Shown here one piece after another: positions 1 through 8,897 of a stretch of 64,000 nucleotides of DNA. The position numbers and the translations under genes were made by a program. The notes below the pieces were generated by a model. That model made no database searches, was not told where the DNA came from, and saw only the letters and a program-made list of their open reading frames with translations. The DNA comes from Streptomyces armeniacus (GTDB lineage Bacteria > Actinomycetota > Actinomycetes > Streptomycetales > Streptomycetaceae). Each line of letters begins with the position of its first letter. Position 1 is the stretch's first letter. The DNA lies in the NCBI RefSeq assembly GCF_003355155.1, contig NZ_CP031320.1:6747861-6811860 (forward strand). Reading direction: 5' to 3'.

Positions 1-1
1 G

Positions 2-931
2 CGGATGGACAACCCGGAACACTCGAAGTACCGGAAGCTGCTGGCCAGTTACTTCACCGTGCGCAAGATCCGCGAGTACGAGCCGACGCTGGTGAAGCTG
101 TTCGACGAGGTCCTGGACGAGATGGAGACCAAGGACCGGCCGCTCGACCTCATCAGTGAGTTCTGCGAGATCATCCCGGCCCGTTCGGTGTGCTCCATGA
201 TGGGCGTGCCGCCGGACATGGTCGCGGACATGGCCACCCACTTCGCCGCGCTCTTCTCCCTCCAGTACACGCTGGAGGAGTTCCTCCACCACTCGGGCGA
301 GGTCCAGAAGCTCCTCGTGCAGCTCGTGGAGCAGCGCGTCGAGCAGCCGTCGGACGACATCTTCAGCCACCTCATGGCCACGGGCGAGGTGACGGTCGAC
401 GAGCTCGCCAAGGTCGCCGAGATCATCATCGGCGGCGCGCTGGACACCACGCCGAACATGCTGGGCCTGTCCACGTTCGCCCTACTGGAACACCCGGAGC
501 AGCTGGAGAAGTTCCGCGCGAACTCCGAGAACGTCGAGGGCCCCGTCGAGGAGCTGCTGCGCTATCTGACGGTCTCGCAGTTCGGCGCCAGCCGCGCGGC
601 CCTGGAAGACGTCGAGATCGGCGGCATCACCATCAAGAAGGGCCAGACAGTGGTCCTTTCGCTGCCTGCCGCCAACCGCGACCCCGACTTCTTCACGGAC
701 GCCGACGAACTCGACGTCACCCGCTCCGCGCGCCAGCACGTGGCGTTCGGCTTCGGCATCCACCAGTGCCTCGGCCAGCACCTCGCGCGCGCCACCCTCC
801 GCATCGGCCTGTCGAAGCTCTTCGACCGCTTCCCGACCCTGCGACTCGCGGTCGACCCGTCCGAAGTCCCCCTGCGGGAACGGGCGGCGCACTACGGCGT
901 GGACGAGCTCCTGGTCACCTGGGGCGACTGA
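2..931 (+). CDS. Cytochrome P450 (5' end outside the window)
   Basis: Haem-thiolate monooxygenase, cut by the left window edge; the frame is already open at base 2, and comparison with the paralogue at 1598 suggests about 94 N-terminal residues are missing. The I-helix motif GGALDTT, the ExxR motif (EELLR) and the haem loop FGFGIHQCLG are all present, with the ligand cysteine codon at 767-769. By my count it differs from the paralogue at about 35 of 308 positions. Most changes lie before the I-helix, where substrate-recognition regions are found, while the C-terminal half is nearly invariant. The substrate cannot be told from sequence. No ferredoxin or reductase gene lies nearby, so electrons must come from elsewhere. 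Confidence 0.93.
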   Translation, partial: RMDNPEHSKYRKLLASYFTVRKIREYEPTLVKLFDEVLDEMETKDRPLDLISEFCEIIPARSVCSMMGVPPDMVADMATHFAALFSLQYTLEEFLHHSGEVQKLLVQLVEQRVEQPSDDIFSHLMATGEVTVDELAKVAEIIIGGALDTTPNMLGLSTFALLEHPEQLEKFRANSENVEGPVEELLRYLTVSQFGASRAALEDVEIGGITIKKGQTVVLSLPAANRDPDFFTDADELDVTRSARQHVAFGFGIHQCLGQHLARATLRIGLSKLFDRFPTLRLAVDPSEVPLRERAAHYGVDELLVTWGD

Positions 932-970
932 GCCACGGCCGCAAGGCGGCGAAGCCGCCGGACACGACGG

Positions 971-1010
971 GATGCGGGCAGCGGGCGCGGCGGCGCCCGC
1001 TGCCCGCATC
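971..1010 (+). terminator. Perfect hairpin after the first P450
   Basis: A 17-bp perfect inverted repeat (971-987 with 994-1010) and a 6-nt loop, 39 nt after the P450 stop. There is no strong T-run, as is usual for Streptomyces terminators. The same hairpin follows the second P450 at 2837-2876, so it was copied with the gene. Confidence 0.8.
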
Positions 1011-1190
1011 CGTGTTTCCGAGGGGTGAAGGGCCACGGGCGGTACGGCAGTTCACCCTGCCGTACCGCCGGGGTGCCTGTCCGGGGGCGGGATGAGTGAC
1101 TGAATCCCTAGAATTCACGGCCCACACTGGCCCGCCCTCGCGGCTTCGTGCTCGGCTTGGAGGGTGAACGATCAGCTGGAGGAACGACCA

Positions 1191-1500
1191 GTGGCAGTGC
1201 AGCAGGACCAGGACCCGCCGGCCGTACGGGAGCAGGGGCAGGCGCAGGGGCAGTCCGGCATCGCTGGCGCCGCCGGGACTCGGGGGCCGGCCCGGCGGGC
1301 ACACGCACTTCTTCCGGCACGAAGACACTAGGCCCGAGCCTCCACGACGCCAGGAAGTGGCCTTCGGATACGGCATCCGCCACCGGCGTCGGCGCGCCGC
1401 CCGCGGCGGGAGGCCCCTCAGTGCTCGATCTGCTGCTCGACCGCTACTCCGACTTCCGCGTGCACGGCAGCGAACGGCCGTCGTCCACGCCGGCAACATC
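1191..1500 (+). pseudogene. Decayed cytochrome P450 remnant
   Basis: A good ribosome site (GGAGGA at 1178-1183) precedes a GTG at 1191, but that frame stops at 1331 after 46 codons. In another frame, about 1297-1400, the residues HFFRHEDT and then EVAFGYGIRH match the region before and at the start of a P450 haem loop; the sequence then loses the ligand cysteine. In a third frame, about 1421-1465, VLDLLLDRYSDFRV matches the conserved P450 C-terminal helix. I read this as a P450 with an internal deletion and at least one frameshift, lying between two intact paralogues. A TAGAAT hexamer at 1109-1114 could be its old -10 element. A short unrelated ORF at 1191 joined to a P450 fragment is the alternative. 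Confidence 0.55.
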
Positions 1501-1597
1501 TTCGGCCCCCCGCCGTCTGCCGCTGACGGTGAGCCGGGCCTAGTGCCCCCCGCCAGTTTCGCGAGATGTGGAACTCATGAGAAAGGAATCACCCCCC

Positions 1598-2806
1598 ATG
1601 GTGGAAGCACCGGTGGTCCCGAGCAAGCGGACCTGTCCGTTCGACCCGGCCGAGGAGTACGGCAGGCTCCGTGAGGAAGAGCCCATCAGCCCGATCCGGT
1701 TCAAGATCGCGCCACAGGACCCGAACGGCTGGCTCGTCACCCGGCACGACTACGTACGCCAGATCCTCGCCGACAACCGTTTCAGCCACCGCAACGAGCT
1801 CTGCGCGCACCTCATCGAGCCGCCGTTCCCGATCGAGAAGTACGAGCCGGAGCCGTCCGCGCCGGGCTCCTTCGTACGGATGGACAAGCCGGAGCACACC
1901 AAGTACCGGACGCTGCTGGCCGGCCACTTCACCGTGCGCAAGATCCGCGAGTACGAGCCGACGCTCGCCAAGCTGATCGACGAGGTGCTGGACGAGCTGG
2001 AGACCAAGGACCGGCCGCTCGACCTCATCAGTGAGTTCGCCGAGGTCATCCCGGCCCGTTCGGTGTGCTCCATGATGGGCGTGCCGCCGGACATGGTCGC
2101 GAACATGTCCACGCACTTCGCCGCGATCTTCGCCCTCCAGTACACGATGGAGGAGTTCGTCTACCACATGGAGGAGGTCCAGAAGCTCCTCGTGCAGCTG
2201 GTGGAGCAGCGCATCGAGCAGCCGTCGGACGACATCTTCAGCCACCTCGTGGCCACGGGCGAGCTGACGGTCGACGAGATCGCCAACATGGCGTGGATCA
2301 TCATCGGCGGCGCGCTGGACACGACCCCGAACATGATGGGCCTGTCCACGTTCGCCCTGCTCGAACACCCGGAGCAGCTGGAGAAGTTCCGCGCGAACCC
2401 GGAGATCGTCGAGGGTTCCGTCGAGGAGCTGCTGCGCTATCTGACGGTATCGCAGTTCGGCGCCAGCCGGGCGGCCCTCGAAGACGTCGAGATCGGCGGC
2501 ATCACCATCAAGAAGGGCCAGACGGTGGTGCTTTCGCTGCCGGCGGCCAACCGCGACCCCGACTTCTTCACGGACGCCGACGAACTCGACGTCACCCGCT
2601 CCGCGCGGAAGCACGTGGCGTTCGGCTTCGGCATCCACCAGTGCCTGGGCCAGCACCTCGCACGGGCCACCCTCCGCATCGGCCTGTCCAAGCTCTTCGA
2701 CCGCTTCCCGACGCTACGACTCGCGGTCGACCCGTCCGAAGTACCCCTGCGGGAACGGGCGATGCACTACGGCGCGGACAAGCTCCTCGTCACCTGGGAC
2801 GACTGA
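1598..2806 (+). CDS. Cytochrome P450, intact tandem paralogue
   Basis: Bacterial class I type P450 of 402 residues, a normal length. The I-helix GGALDTT lies near residues 238-243, with the acid-Thr pair kept as D-T and the usual AG replaced by GA. ExxR is near 277-280 and the haem loop FGFGIHQCLG carries Cys near 349 (codon 2642-2644). I chose ATG 1598 because GAAAGGAA lies about 10 nt upstream and the reading TCPFDPAEEYGRLREE is a typical P450 N-terminus; GTG 1568 and ATG 1577 are in frame but have no better ribosome site. It resembles the CYP105-like oxidases of Streptomyces. No redox partner is adjacent. The neighbouring TetR and MMPL exporter suggest a xenobiotic or metabolite tailoring context, which is inference only. 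Confidence 0.95.
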   Translation: MVEAPVVPSKRTCPFDPAEEYGRLREEEPISPIRFKIAPQDPNGWLVTRHDYVRQILADNRFSHRNELCAHLIEPPFPIEKYEPEPSAPGSFVRMDKPEHTKYRTLLAGHFTVRKIREYEPTLAKLIDEVLDELETKDRPLDLISEFAEVIPARSVCSMMGVPPDMVANMSTHFAAIFALQYTMEEFVYHMEEVQKLLVQLVEQRIEQPSDDIFSHLVATGELTVDEIANMAWIIIGGALDTTPNMMGLSTFALLEHPEQLEKFRANPEIVEGSVEELLRYLTVSQFGASRAALEDVEIGGITIKKGQTVVLSLPAANRDPDFFTDADELDVTRSARKHVAFGFGIHQCLGQHLARATLRIGLSKLFDRFPTLRLAVDPSEVPLRERAMHYGADKLLVTWDD

Positions 2807-2836
2807 CCCGAGACGGACCGGCGCCGAATACGACGG

Positions 2837-2876
2837 GATGCGGGCAGCGGGCGCGGCGGCGCCCGCTGCCCGCATC
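2837..2876 (+). terminator. Perfect hairpin after the second P450
   Basis: 17-bp stem (2837-2853 with 2860-2876) and 6-nt loop, 30 nt after the stop. It is base-for-base the hairpin at 971-1010, including flanking bases. It lies between the convergent P450 and tetR genes and could serve both. Confidence 0.8.
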
Positions 2877-2926
2877 CGTGTTCCCACGGCCCCGCACGCC
2901 CCCTGCGGGGGCCTCCCCGGCGGGGG

Positions 2927-3748
2927 TCAGTCCGGCGGCGTGGCGGTGTCGGCTTCCGGGGCCGGGGCGGGGATACGGGCGCGGATGCCCTCGTACATGT
3001 CGAGCATCACCGTACGGAACACCTCGGCCTGATGCTCGCCGAGGAACGCCGTGTGGCCGAATACCTCCAGCACGACGAGCCCGTGCATCTGCCCCCACGC
3101 GCTCAGCAGGAGCGCCGTCGCGGGCGGCGGCAGATCTCGCAGCGCGTCCCGCGGCAGGGACTCCAGATGCGCCCGGAATGACGGCGACAGTCCACGGATG
3201 TCTGCCGAGGCCAGTTGCGCCGTGGTGAAGTCGCCGAACAGCTCCCGCTCGAAGATCGCGCTCATCCGGCGGTTGGCCTGTGTGGTCGGGCCGTCCACGG
3301 GTGCCTGGTAGTCCCGCAGCGGCGTGCCGTAGAGGAGTTGGAACCGTTCGGGATGGGTGATGCCCCAGCGGCGGTAGCCCTCCGTTGCGACGACCAGCCG
3401 GGGCACGGCGGTGCCGTACGGAGGCTCACCGTACGGAGGCGCGTCGCCCGAAGTCGCACCGTACGGAGCCGCGTCCACGGCCGCCTGTACGGCGTCGGCC
3501 AGGTCGTCGTACGTCTTCGTGACGAGCGCCGTGACCAGGTCGTTCCGGCTCGGGAAGTAGTGGTAGAGCGCCTGCACGGTCATGCCGAGGCTGCGGGCGA
3601 CCGCGCGCAGCGACAGCGCGGCCGGCCCGTGTTCGGTGATGTGGCTTTCGGCGGCGCTCAGAATCTCCTGCGTGGCCACGGCCCGGCGCCGCTGCCGCAG
3701 CGTGGGTATGGCCGTCGGGGACTCCGTCGCGGATTCCGGTGGGGGCAT
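2927..3748 (-). CDS. TetR/AcrR family transcriptional repressor
   Basis: DNA-binding regulator of 273 residues, long for the family. The N-terminal helix-turn-helix is clear: ILSAAESHITEHGPAALSL, then AVARSLGMTVQALYHYFPSR, about residues 22-65. The C-terminal part is the ligand and dimer domain typical of TetR regulators beside exporters. It is divergent from the MMPL transporter at 4029, and a 12-bp palindrome lies between them, so repression of that exporter is likely (inference). ATG 3748 is chosen because the frame further upstream is unlike any TetR N-terminus. Oddity: the link between the domains is stretched by three PYG repeats encoded by copies of a 12-bp CCGTACGGAGGC-type repeat at 3414-3470. 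Confidence 0.9.
   Translation of the reverse strand: MPPPESATESPTAIPTLRQRRRAVATQEILSAAESHITEHGPAALSLRAVARSLGMTVQALYHYFPSRNDLVTALVTKTYDDLADAVQAAVDAAPYGATSGDAPPYGEPPYGTAVPRLVVATEGYRRWGITHPERFQLLYGTPLRDYQAPVDGPTTQANRRMSAIFERELFGDFTTAQLASADIRGLSPSFRAHLESLPRDALRDLPPPATALLLSAWGQMHGLVVLEVFGHTAFLGEHQAEVFRTVMLDMYEGIRARIPAPAPEADTATPPD
3414..3470. repeat. Three CCGTACGGAG(G/C)C copies inside tetR
   Basis: Copies at 3414-3425, 3429-3440 and 3459-3470 (the last differs at one base). They keep the tetR frame open and encode PYG-type residues. The same core forms the hairpin at 6289-6327. Confidence 0.7.
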
Positions 3749-3787
3749 GTGGCGACCGTACGACGGCCGCGCCCGTACGGCACCGGA

Positions 3788-3799
3788 AGTGTGCACACT
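3788..3799. promoter_or_regulatory. Palindrome between tetR and the MMPL gene (candidate operator)
   Basis: AGTGTGCACACT is a perfect 12-bp palindrome in the 280-bp divergent intergenic region, 40 nt from the tetR start. Position and symmetry suit a TetR dimer; no binding data are implied. The AT-rich stretch at 3804-3832 beside it is the likely promoter. Confidence 0.5.
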
Positions 3800-4028
3800 G
3801 TGAGGAAAATCTAACACTGCCAAATCCTCTTGCTCCCCGCTAGCGTCGGCGGCGGCGACAGGGAGTGCGATACCGCGCTCCCGGCCCCGCAGGGCGGTCC
3901 GGACCGCCCTGAGCGGTCCGTCCGCGTCGTCTCTTCCCGGCGTCAGCAAGGGCGCACGTTTCCCTGCCCCTCCATGTCATCCCGACTGCTGCACGCTCTT
4001 TCACCGCAGGAACGCAAAGGAGAAGTGC

Positions 4029-6271
4029 GTGTTTGAGCGCATAGCCGAACTGGCCATTCGCCGGTCCCGGCTGGTACTCGTGGTCGCCGTCCTGGCGCTG
4101 GCCCTGATGGGTGCCGTCGGGGCCGGCGCGTTCGGCAAGCTGGTCGACGGCGGCTACGCCGACCCCGCCGCCGACTCCACCAGGGCCGCGGAGGCCATCG
4201 ACGACAAGTTCGGCGGCGAGACGAACCTGGTGCTGCTCGTACGCGCCCCCGGAGGCCGCGCCGACACCCCCGAGGCGAAGGAGGCGGGCCGGGCCCTGGT
4301 GACCGATCTCAAGCAGGAGGAGCACCTGGAGAACGTGTACTCGTACTGGGACACGGGCAGCCCCGAACTCCGCTCGAAGGACGGCCGCGACGCCATGGTG
4401 CTCGCCCATGTGAAGGGCGGCGAGTCCGGGCAGGGCAAGAACGTCAAGGGCATCATCGACGACTTCACCGGCTCGTACGAGGGCGGGCTCGACGTCAGGG
4501 CCGGCGGCGGCACCGCCGTCATCAACGACCTGTCGGCGCAGACGCCCAAGGACCTTGTCCTGGCCGAGACGATCGCCGTCCCCCTGACGCTCGTGCTGCT
4601 CCTGTTCGTCTTCGGCAGCGTCGTCGCGGCCCTGCTGCCGCTGGTCATCGGCGTCTTCGCGATCGCGGGCACCTTCGCCGAACTCGCCCTCCTCGGCGGC
4701 GCCACCGACGTCTCCATCTTCGCGACCAACCTGACCACCGCCCTGGGCCTCGGGCTGGGCATCGACTACGCCCTGCTGATGGTCAGCCGCTTCCGGGAGC
4801 AGCTCGCGGCAGGGGCGGACGTACCCGACGCCGTACGGCACACGGTGCGCACCGCGGGCCGTACGGTGGCGTTCTCCGCCGCCACGGTGGCCGTCGCGCT
4901 GGCCTCCCTCCTGGTGTTCCCGCAGTTCTTCCTCCGCTCGTTCGCGTACGCGGGAGTCGGCGTCGTCGCCATCGCCGCCGTTGCCACCCTGTTCGTGATG
5001 CCCGCTCTGCTCGCCGTCCTGGGGCACCGGGTCAACAGCGGGCGGCTGCCGTGGGTGAAGCCGGGACGGCGCCCCGCCGGCCGCGCGCCCTTCTGGGGGC
5101 GGCTGGCCGCCACCGTCATGCGGCGGCCCGCGCTCACGGCCCTGCCGGTGCTCGCCGTACTGCTGCTGGCCGCGAGCCCGCTCCTGGGCATCGGCTTCAC
5201 CACTGCCGACGAAAAGGTCCTGCCCGAGGACGCCGAGAGCCGCCAGGTCTCCGCGGCGCTGCAGAAGAACTTCGACGGCAACGACGACGCGGCCGTCCAC
5301 GTCGTCCTCGACGGGGCCGTCGGCGAAGGCGAGTTGACCCCGTACGCGGACAAGCTGTCCCGGCTCCAGGGCGTCCTCCGCGTCGAGTCGTCCACGGGAA
5401 CGCACGCCGACGGCGTGTCCGAGCCCGCCGGCCCGGCGAGCGCCGCCCTCGGCCGCCCCGACGCTCAGCGGATCAACGTGGTGACCTCGCTGACGCCGAA
5501 GTCGGCGGAGGCCGAGAGCCTCGTCAAGGACGTACGGGCGTCCGAACCGCCCGCCGGATCGCACGTCCTGGTCGGCGGCACCGACGCCGAACTGGTCGAC
5601 TCCAAGGAAGCCATCAGCGGCAGCCTCCCGGCCGCCGCGGCCTGGATCGCGATCAGCACCTTCCTCCTCTGTTCCTGTTCACCGGCAGCGTCGTGCATCC
5701 TCTGCGCGCCCTGCTCCTCAACGGGATCAGCCTGGGCGCGGCCCTCGGCGTCATGACGTGGATGTTCCAGGACGGCCACCTCGCCGGCCTGTTCGGCTTC
5801 ACGCCGCGTCCGATGGACACCTCGATGACCGTGCTGATGTTCTGCATCGCGTTCGGCCTCTCGATGGACTACGAGGTGTTCGTCACCAGCCGGATCAAGG
5901 AACTCCACGACCAGGGCGAGGACACGGAGCCCGCCGTGGTCAACGGCCTCGGGCACACGGGACGCGTCGTCAGCGCCGCCGCCTGCCTGCTGGCGGTGAG
6001 CTTCTTCGCCTTCGGCGCGGCCGAGATCAGCTTCATGAAGATGTTCGGCCTGGGCACCGGGCTGGCCATCCTCATCGACGCGGTCGCCGTACGCGGCGTC
6101 CTCCTGCCCGCCGCGATGCGCCTGCTGGGCCGCTCCGCCTGGTACGCGCCGCCGTTCCTGCGCCGGTTCCACGGGCGGTTCGGCCTCAGCGAGGGCGGAC
6201 CGGCGGCCCCGCCCGCGCAGCCGGCGTCCGCGGCCGGACCGCCACACGACAGGGACGCGGCGGGCGTCTGA
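4029..6271 (+). pseudogene. MMPL-family RND exporter, broken by one frameshift
   Basis: Membrane exporter of the MMPL/RND superfamily with duplicated six-helix halves. The start is a GTG with AAGGAGA 5 nt upstream. The frame runs FERIAELAIRRSRLVLV through ALGLGLGIDYALLMVSRFRE up to TFLL, near 5661-5670. The rest of the family sequence (LFLFTGSVVHPLRALLLN, then IAFGLSMDYEVFVTSRIKE, to the stop) continues in another frame. One missing base in the run ctcctctg restores the full protein of about 747 residues. Unrepaired, the first frame ends at 5756 after 575 residues. The rest of the gene is intact in sequence, so a recent mutation or an assembly error is likely; this assembly does carry sequencing artefacts. 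It probably exports a lipid, drug or metabolite under control of the divergent TetR. Confidence 0.88.
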
Positions 6272-6288
6272 CGCGTCTGCCCCGGAAC

Positions 6289-6327
6289 GCCTCCGTACGG
6301 TGCCCGCTTCCGCCACCGTACGGAGGC
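6289..6327 (+). terminator. Hairpin after the MMPL gene
   Basis: 14-bp perfect inverted repeat (6289-6302 with 6314-6327) built from the CCTCCGTACGG core that also occurs in tetR, 17 nt after the stop. Confidence 0.65.
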
Positions 6328-6457
6328 GGGCGCGCGCCCCTGGGTGGTGCGTGTGCCCGCCTCCGTACGATGCTCAGCGCCGGGCGACCGGCTCCTGCGG
6401 CTCGGCCGCCGGGTGGCCGCCGACCACCCCGGACCAGGCCGCACTCGGGCGGCGCGG

Positions 6458-6463
6458 TAGGTT
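6458..6463 (+). promoter_or_regulatory. Candidate -10 (TAGGTT) of a leaderless transcript
   Basis: TANNNT hexamer 8 nt before the ATG at 6472, with no Shine-Dalgarno sequence between. This arrangement is common for leaderless mRNAs in Streptomyces. Confidence 0.4.
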
Positions 6464-6471
6464 GCGGCGGC

Positions 6472-7428
6472 ATGACCGACGACAGCGCCGGCGTGCTCCT
6501 CGTCCGCGCGAGCCGCGCGCTCCAGGACTGCGAATTCCGGCTCAGGTGCATCGGCGGGGAGGACGGGTGCCTCGAACCCCTGGCGGAGGCCCGCCGCCAC
6601 TGCGACGAGGCCGAGCGCCGGAGCGCCCCCGACGACGCCGAGACCGCCGCGACCCTCGCCGTCCTGCGCGCCGCGGCGGCGACTTTCGCGCTGTGGCACT
6701 GCGTGGACGCCGAAGCGTGCTGCGACTTCGATGACGACGACGGCACCCTCCTCAACGGCATGTGCGAGGAAGACGCGGAAGGCGTCAGCCGCCCCCTCGC
6801 GGAACAGGCCGTCGAGGCCGCACGGGCAGCCCTGCACGTCGACCCCGGCGACGCCCTCGTGCCCCTGTACCTCGGGCACGCCCTCACCTGGTCCGGCGAC
6901 CGCGAAGGCGCCGTCCACGCGTACGAGGAGGCGCTGCGCCGGGACCCGTGGGACAGCTGCGCACGCGCCGCCCTGATGCACCTGGACGCGCTGCCCGACG
7001 GCGAACGGACGCTGCCCGACGGCGAGTCCTGGGACGAGGCGAGGTTCACGAAGCCCCGCCCTGAGCTGAGCCACGGGCGGCACGGGTTCGTCCTGCTGCG
7101 CCTCTGCTCGTGGGTCGACAACAACAACCCGGACAGCGGCTACTTCCTGTTCGACTCCTTCGCCGCCGCGCGGGCCTTCGCCGACGAGGCCCTGACCGGC
7201 GACAACTTCGATTTCGAGGACGGCGACGACGAGGAGGAGGGCGCCTTCCTGTACGTGCACCGGCCCGGCCAGCCGGTCGCCGAATACGACCTCGGCAGCC
7301 GCGTACGGATCGGCTCGGACGGCGAACCGGACCGCATCGACTGGCCGGAGGTCCCGGACCCCGTACCGCTGGAGTCCCCGCTCCCGCCAGGACGCCCCCT
7401 CCGCATCGGCGGCCGTACGTGCTTCTGA
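6472..7428 (+). CDS. TPR-like hypothetical protein
   Basis: Unrecognised soluble protein of 318 residues. The middle third has a helical-repeat look: AVEAARAALHVDPGDALV then YLGHALTWSGDREGAVHAYEEALRRDPWD resemble two tetratricopeptide repeats at about residues 115-170, which suggests protein-protein contact. The C-terminal part is acidic (FEDGDDEEEG near residue 245) and ends in GGRTCF. There is no signal peptide, membrane segment or catalytic motif that I can see. The start at 6472 has no ribosome site but has a TANNNT box 8 nt upstream. It stands alone between the MMPL hairpin and a convergent gene. Confidence 0.75.
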   Translation: MTDDSAGVLLVRASRALQDCEFRLRCIGGEDGCLEPLAEARRHCDEAERRSAPDDAETAATLAVLRAAAATFALWHCVDAEACCDFDDDDGTLLNGMCEEDAEGVSRPLAEQAVEAARAALHVDPGDALVPLYLGHALTWSGDREGAVHAYEEALRRDPWDSCARAALMHLDALPDGERTLPDGESWDEARFTKPRPELSHGRHGFVLLRLCSWVDNNNPDSGYFLFDSFAAARAFADEALTGDNFDFEDGDDEEEGAFLYVHRPGQPVAEYDLGSRVRIGSDGEPDRIDWPEVPDPVPLESPLPPGRPLRIGGRTCF

Positions 7429-7489
7429 CACCAGCTGCCGCAGGCGGGACCGCAGCCGTCCAAGTGCGTACGGGACTCTCCCATCGCGC

Positions 7490-8371
7490 CTACTCGTCGT
7501 ACGTGCATTCCTCGATGCGTTCCTGTACGCGGAAGTCGTCGGCGATCTCCTCGGGCAGCACGGTCTCCCGGTCGAGGTGTGCCCGTACGACCTGCGCGAC
7601 GGTCAGCCCTTGGACGCCGACGAGACTCGCCCCCCGTAGGTCCGCTCCCGTCAGGTCGGCCCCGGTCAGGTTGACTTCCTGAAGTATCGAGTGCTCGAAA
7701 TCCGCGTACGTCAGGTCCGCGTGTGTGAAGTCAACTCCCGTGAGATCGGCCCGTTCGAAGTCCACGCCGTTGAGCCTGCCCACCTGCATCTTGGCGCGGC
7801 CGAGCAGGGCGAGCCGCAGATCGATGCGGGGCTCCCCGTCGCGGTGAGGTCTGCGGCAGAGGACGGTGAGGGCGGCCTGGATGTCCTCGGGCGAACGCGA
7901 CCTCTGCTCTCTTTCGCTGAGCACCACCAGTTGCGGATCCCTGCCCTCGACGGACTGGTTGCGGAGAAACGCGGCGAGCACCTCCACCACCGTGGCGTGG
8001 TCCTTCGCGCTGTCGCGCATGATGCGTTCGAGGCTGTAGATGCCGCCGAGCCGTTGGTGCGTGTCGTCGGAGCCGAGCAGTTTCATGGCCTCGACATAGC
8101 GCCCGGTGACCTGTTCCTCCCTGCTGAGCTCGAAGAGCTTCTCGGTCTGCCGGTGGCTCTTGTGCGTGTAGTACAGGCTGAGTCCGGCGACGACCCCTGC
8201 GCCCAAGGCGACGAGGGTCGTACGGAAGCTGGTGATGACGACACCGTCCGCCGGCTCCAGTTCCCGCTCCCGCAGGTGCCCGCCGTCGAACCACCAGGGC
8301 CCTCGCCACAGGAGGAGCCCGTACGCGACAGCCGCGAGGCCGGCACCCGCCATGAGCAGCGCTCGCTTCAT
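7490..8371 (-). CDS. Pentapeptide-repeat membrane protein
   Basis: Protein of about 293 residues. Two membrane helices near the N-terminus (ALLMAGAGLAAVAYGLLLW and TLVALGAGVVAGLSLYY) are followed by a conserved cytosolic region with LFELSREEQVTGRYVEAMKLLGS and LGGIYSLERIMRDS. The C-terminus has pentapeptide repeats of the A(D/N)Lxx type, LNGVDFERADLTGVDFTHAD and on to NLTGADLTGADLRGASLVG, which fold as a right-handed beta-helix. This architecture is common in Streptomyces and its function is unknown. The start at 8371 is preferred because AAGG lies 5 nt upstream; ATG 8383 and 8392 are in frame. The frame stays open upstream to 9061 and runs into the decayed gene at 8484-8761. Confidence 0.85.
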   Translation of the reverse strand: MKRALLMAGAGLAAVAYGLLLWRGPWWFDGGHLRERELEPADGVVITSFRTTLVALGAGVVAGLSLYYTHKSHRQTEKLFELSREEQVTGRYVEAMKLLGSDDTHQRLGGIYSLERIMRDSAKDHATVVEVLAAFLRNQSVEGRDPQLVVLSEREQRSRSPEDIQAALTVLCRRPHRDGEPRIDLRLALLGRAKMQVGRLNGVDFERADLTGVDFTHADLTYADFEHSILQEVNLTGADLTGADLRGASLVGVQGLTVAQVVRAHLDRETVLPEEIADDFRVQERIEECTYDE

Positions 8372-8483
8372 CTCCGCCTTCATGCGAAGCATGATGTCCG
8401 CCCGCGCCACCGACTTCGAGCGGCCGTTCGCCTGATGGAAGGAGTCTTCGCCGACATCACTCACGCCGAGCGTCTGACAGGGC

Positions 8484-8761
8484 TCACCGTCCACCACCGG
8501 GATCTCGCGAACGGGCTTCACTGCGTTCCGCGTCGATGACGGCCAAGTCCTCCGCGAGCCACGGGGCGCGAACGGCGACGCCGCCCGCGTACGGGCACAC
8601 GGCAGGCACCCGTGCACCAACGCGCCCGTTCCCGAGCCGACTTCGACCACCGCGACCAGCACACTTCCCCTCGGGCTTCGCCCTGGGGAGACCCCACTGT
8701 GGGCGTACTCCTTGCACACGGCGCACTCCCCCGCCGCCGCCAGCAACTCCCCCGCGCTCAC
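8484..8761 (-). pseudogene. Frameshifted small zinc-ribbon-like gene
   Basis: From GTG 8761 the minus strand reads VSAGELLAAAGECAVCKEYAHSG, then a proline-glycine insert from a common short repeat, then SVLVAVVEVGSGTGALVHGC and LPCARTRAASPFAPRG. The family-like ending WLAEDLAVIDAERSEA follows in another frame, stopping at 8484. Paired CxxC motifs and the total size recall small Streptomyces zinc-ribbon proteins found near regulator genes. A single frameshift around 8565-8585 explains the split. Unfixed, the first frame reads into the pentapeptide-repeat gene. The assignment rests on pattern only. Confidence 0.4.
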
Positions 8762-8897
8762 GGCACACCCTCCGCCAGCGCCCCGTACAGCGCCGCCGCA
8801 CCGGCCAACGCCCGCTCCCGGCACGGGCGTTACGCGGCGCGGCGGCGCCCGGGCGTCACTGGCGCTTGAGCTTGCTGCAGCTCGCCGCGGGGGAGCC

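Noticed and set aside
5655..5680. Programmed frameshifting in the MMPL gene
   Set aside because: There is no slippery heptamer or downstream pseudoknot that I can see, and MMPL genes are not known to use it. Mutation or sequencing error is simpler.
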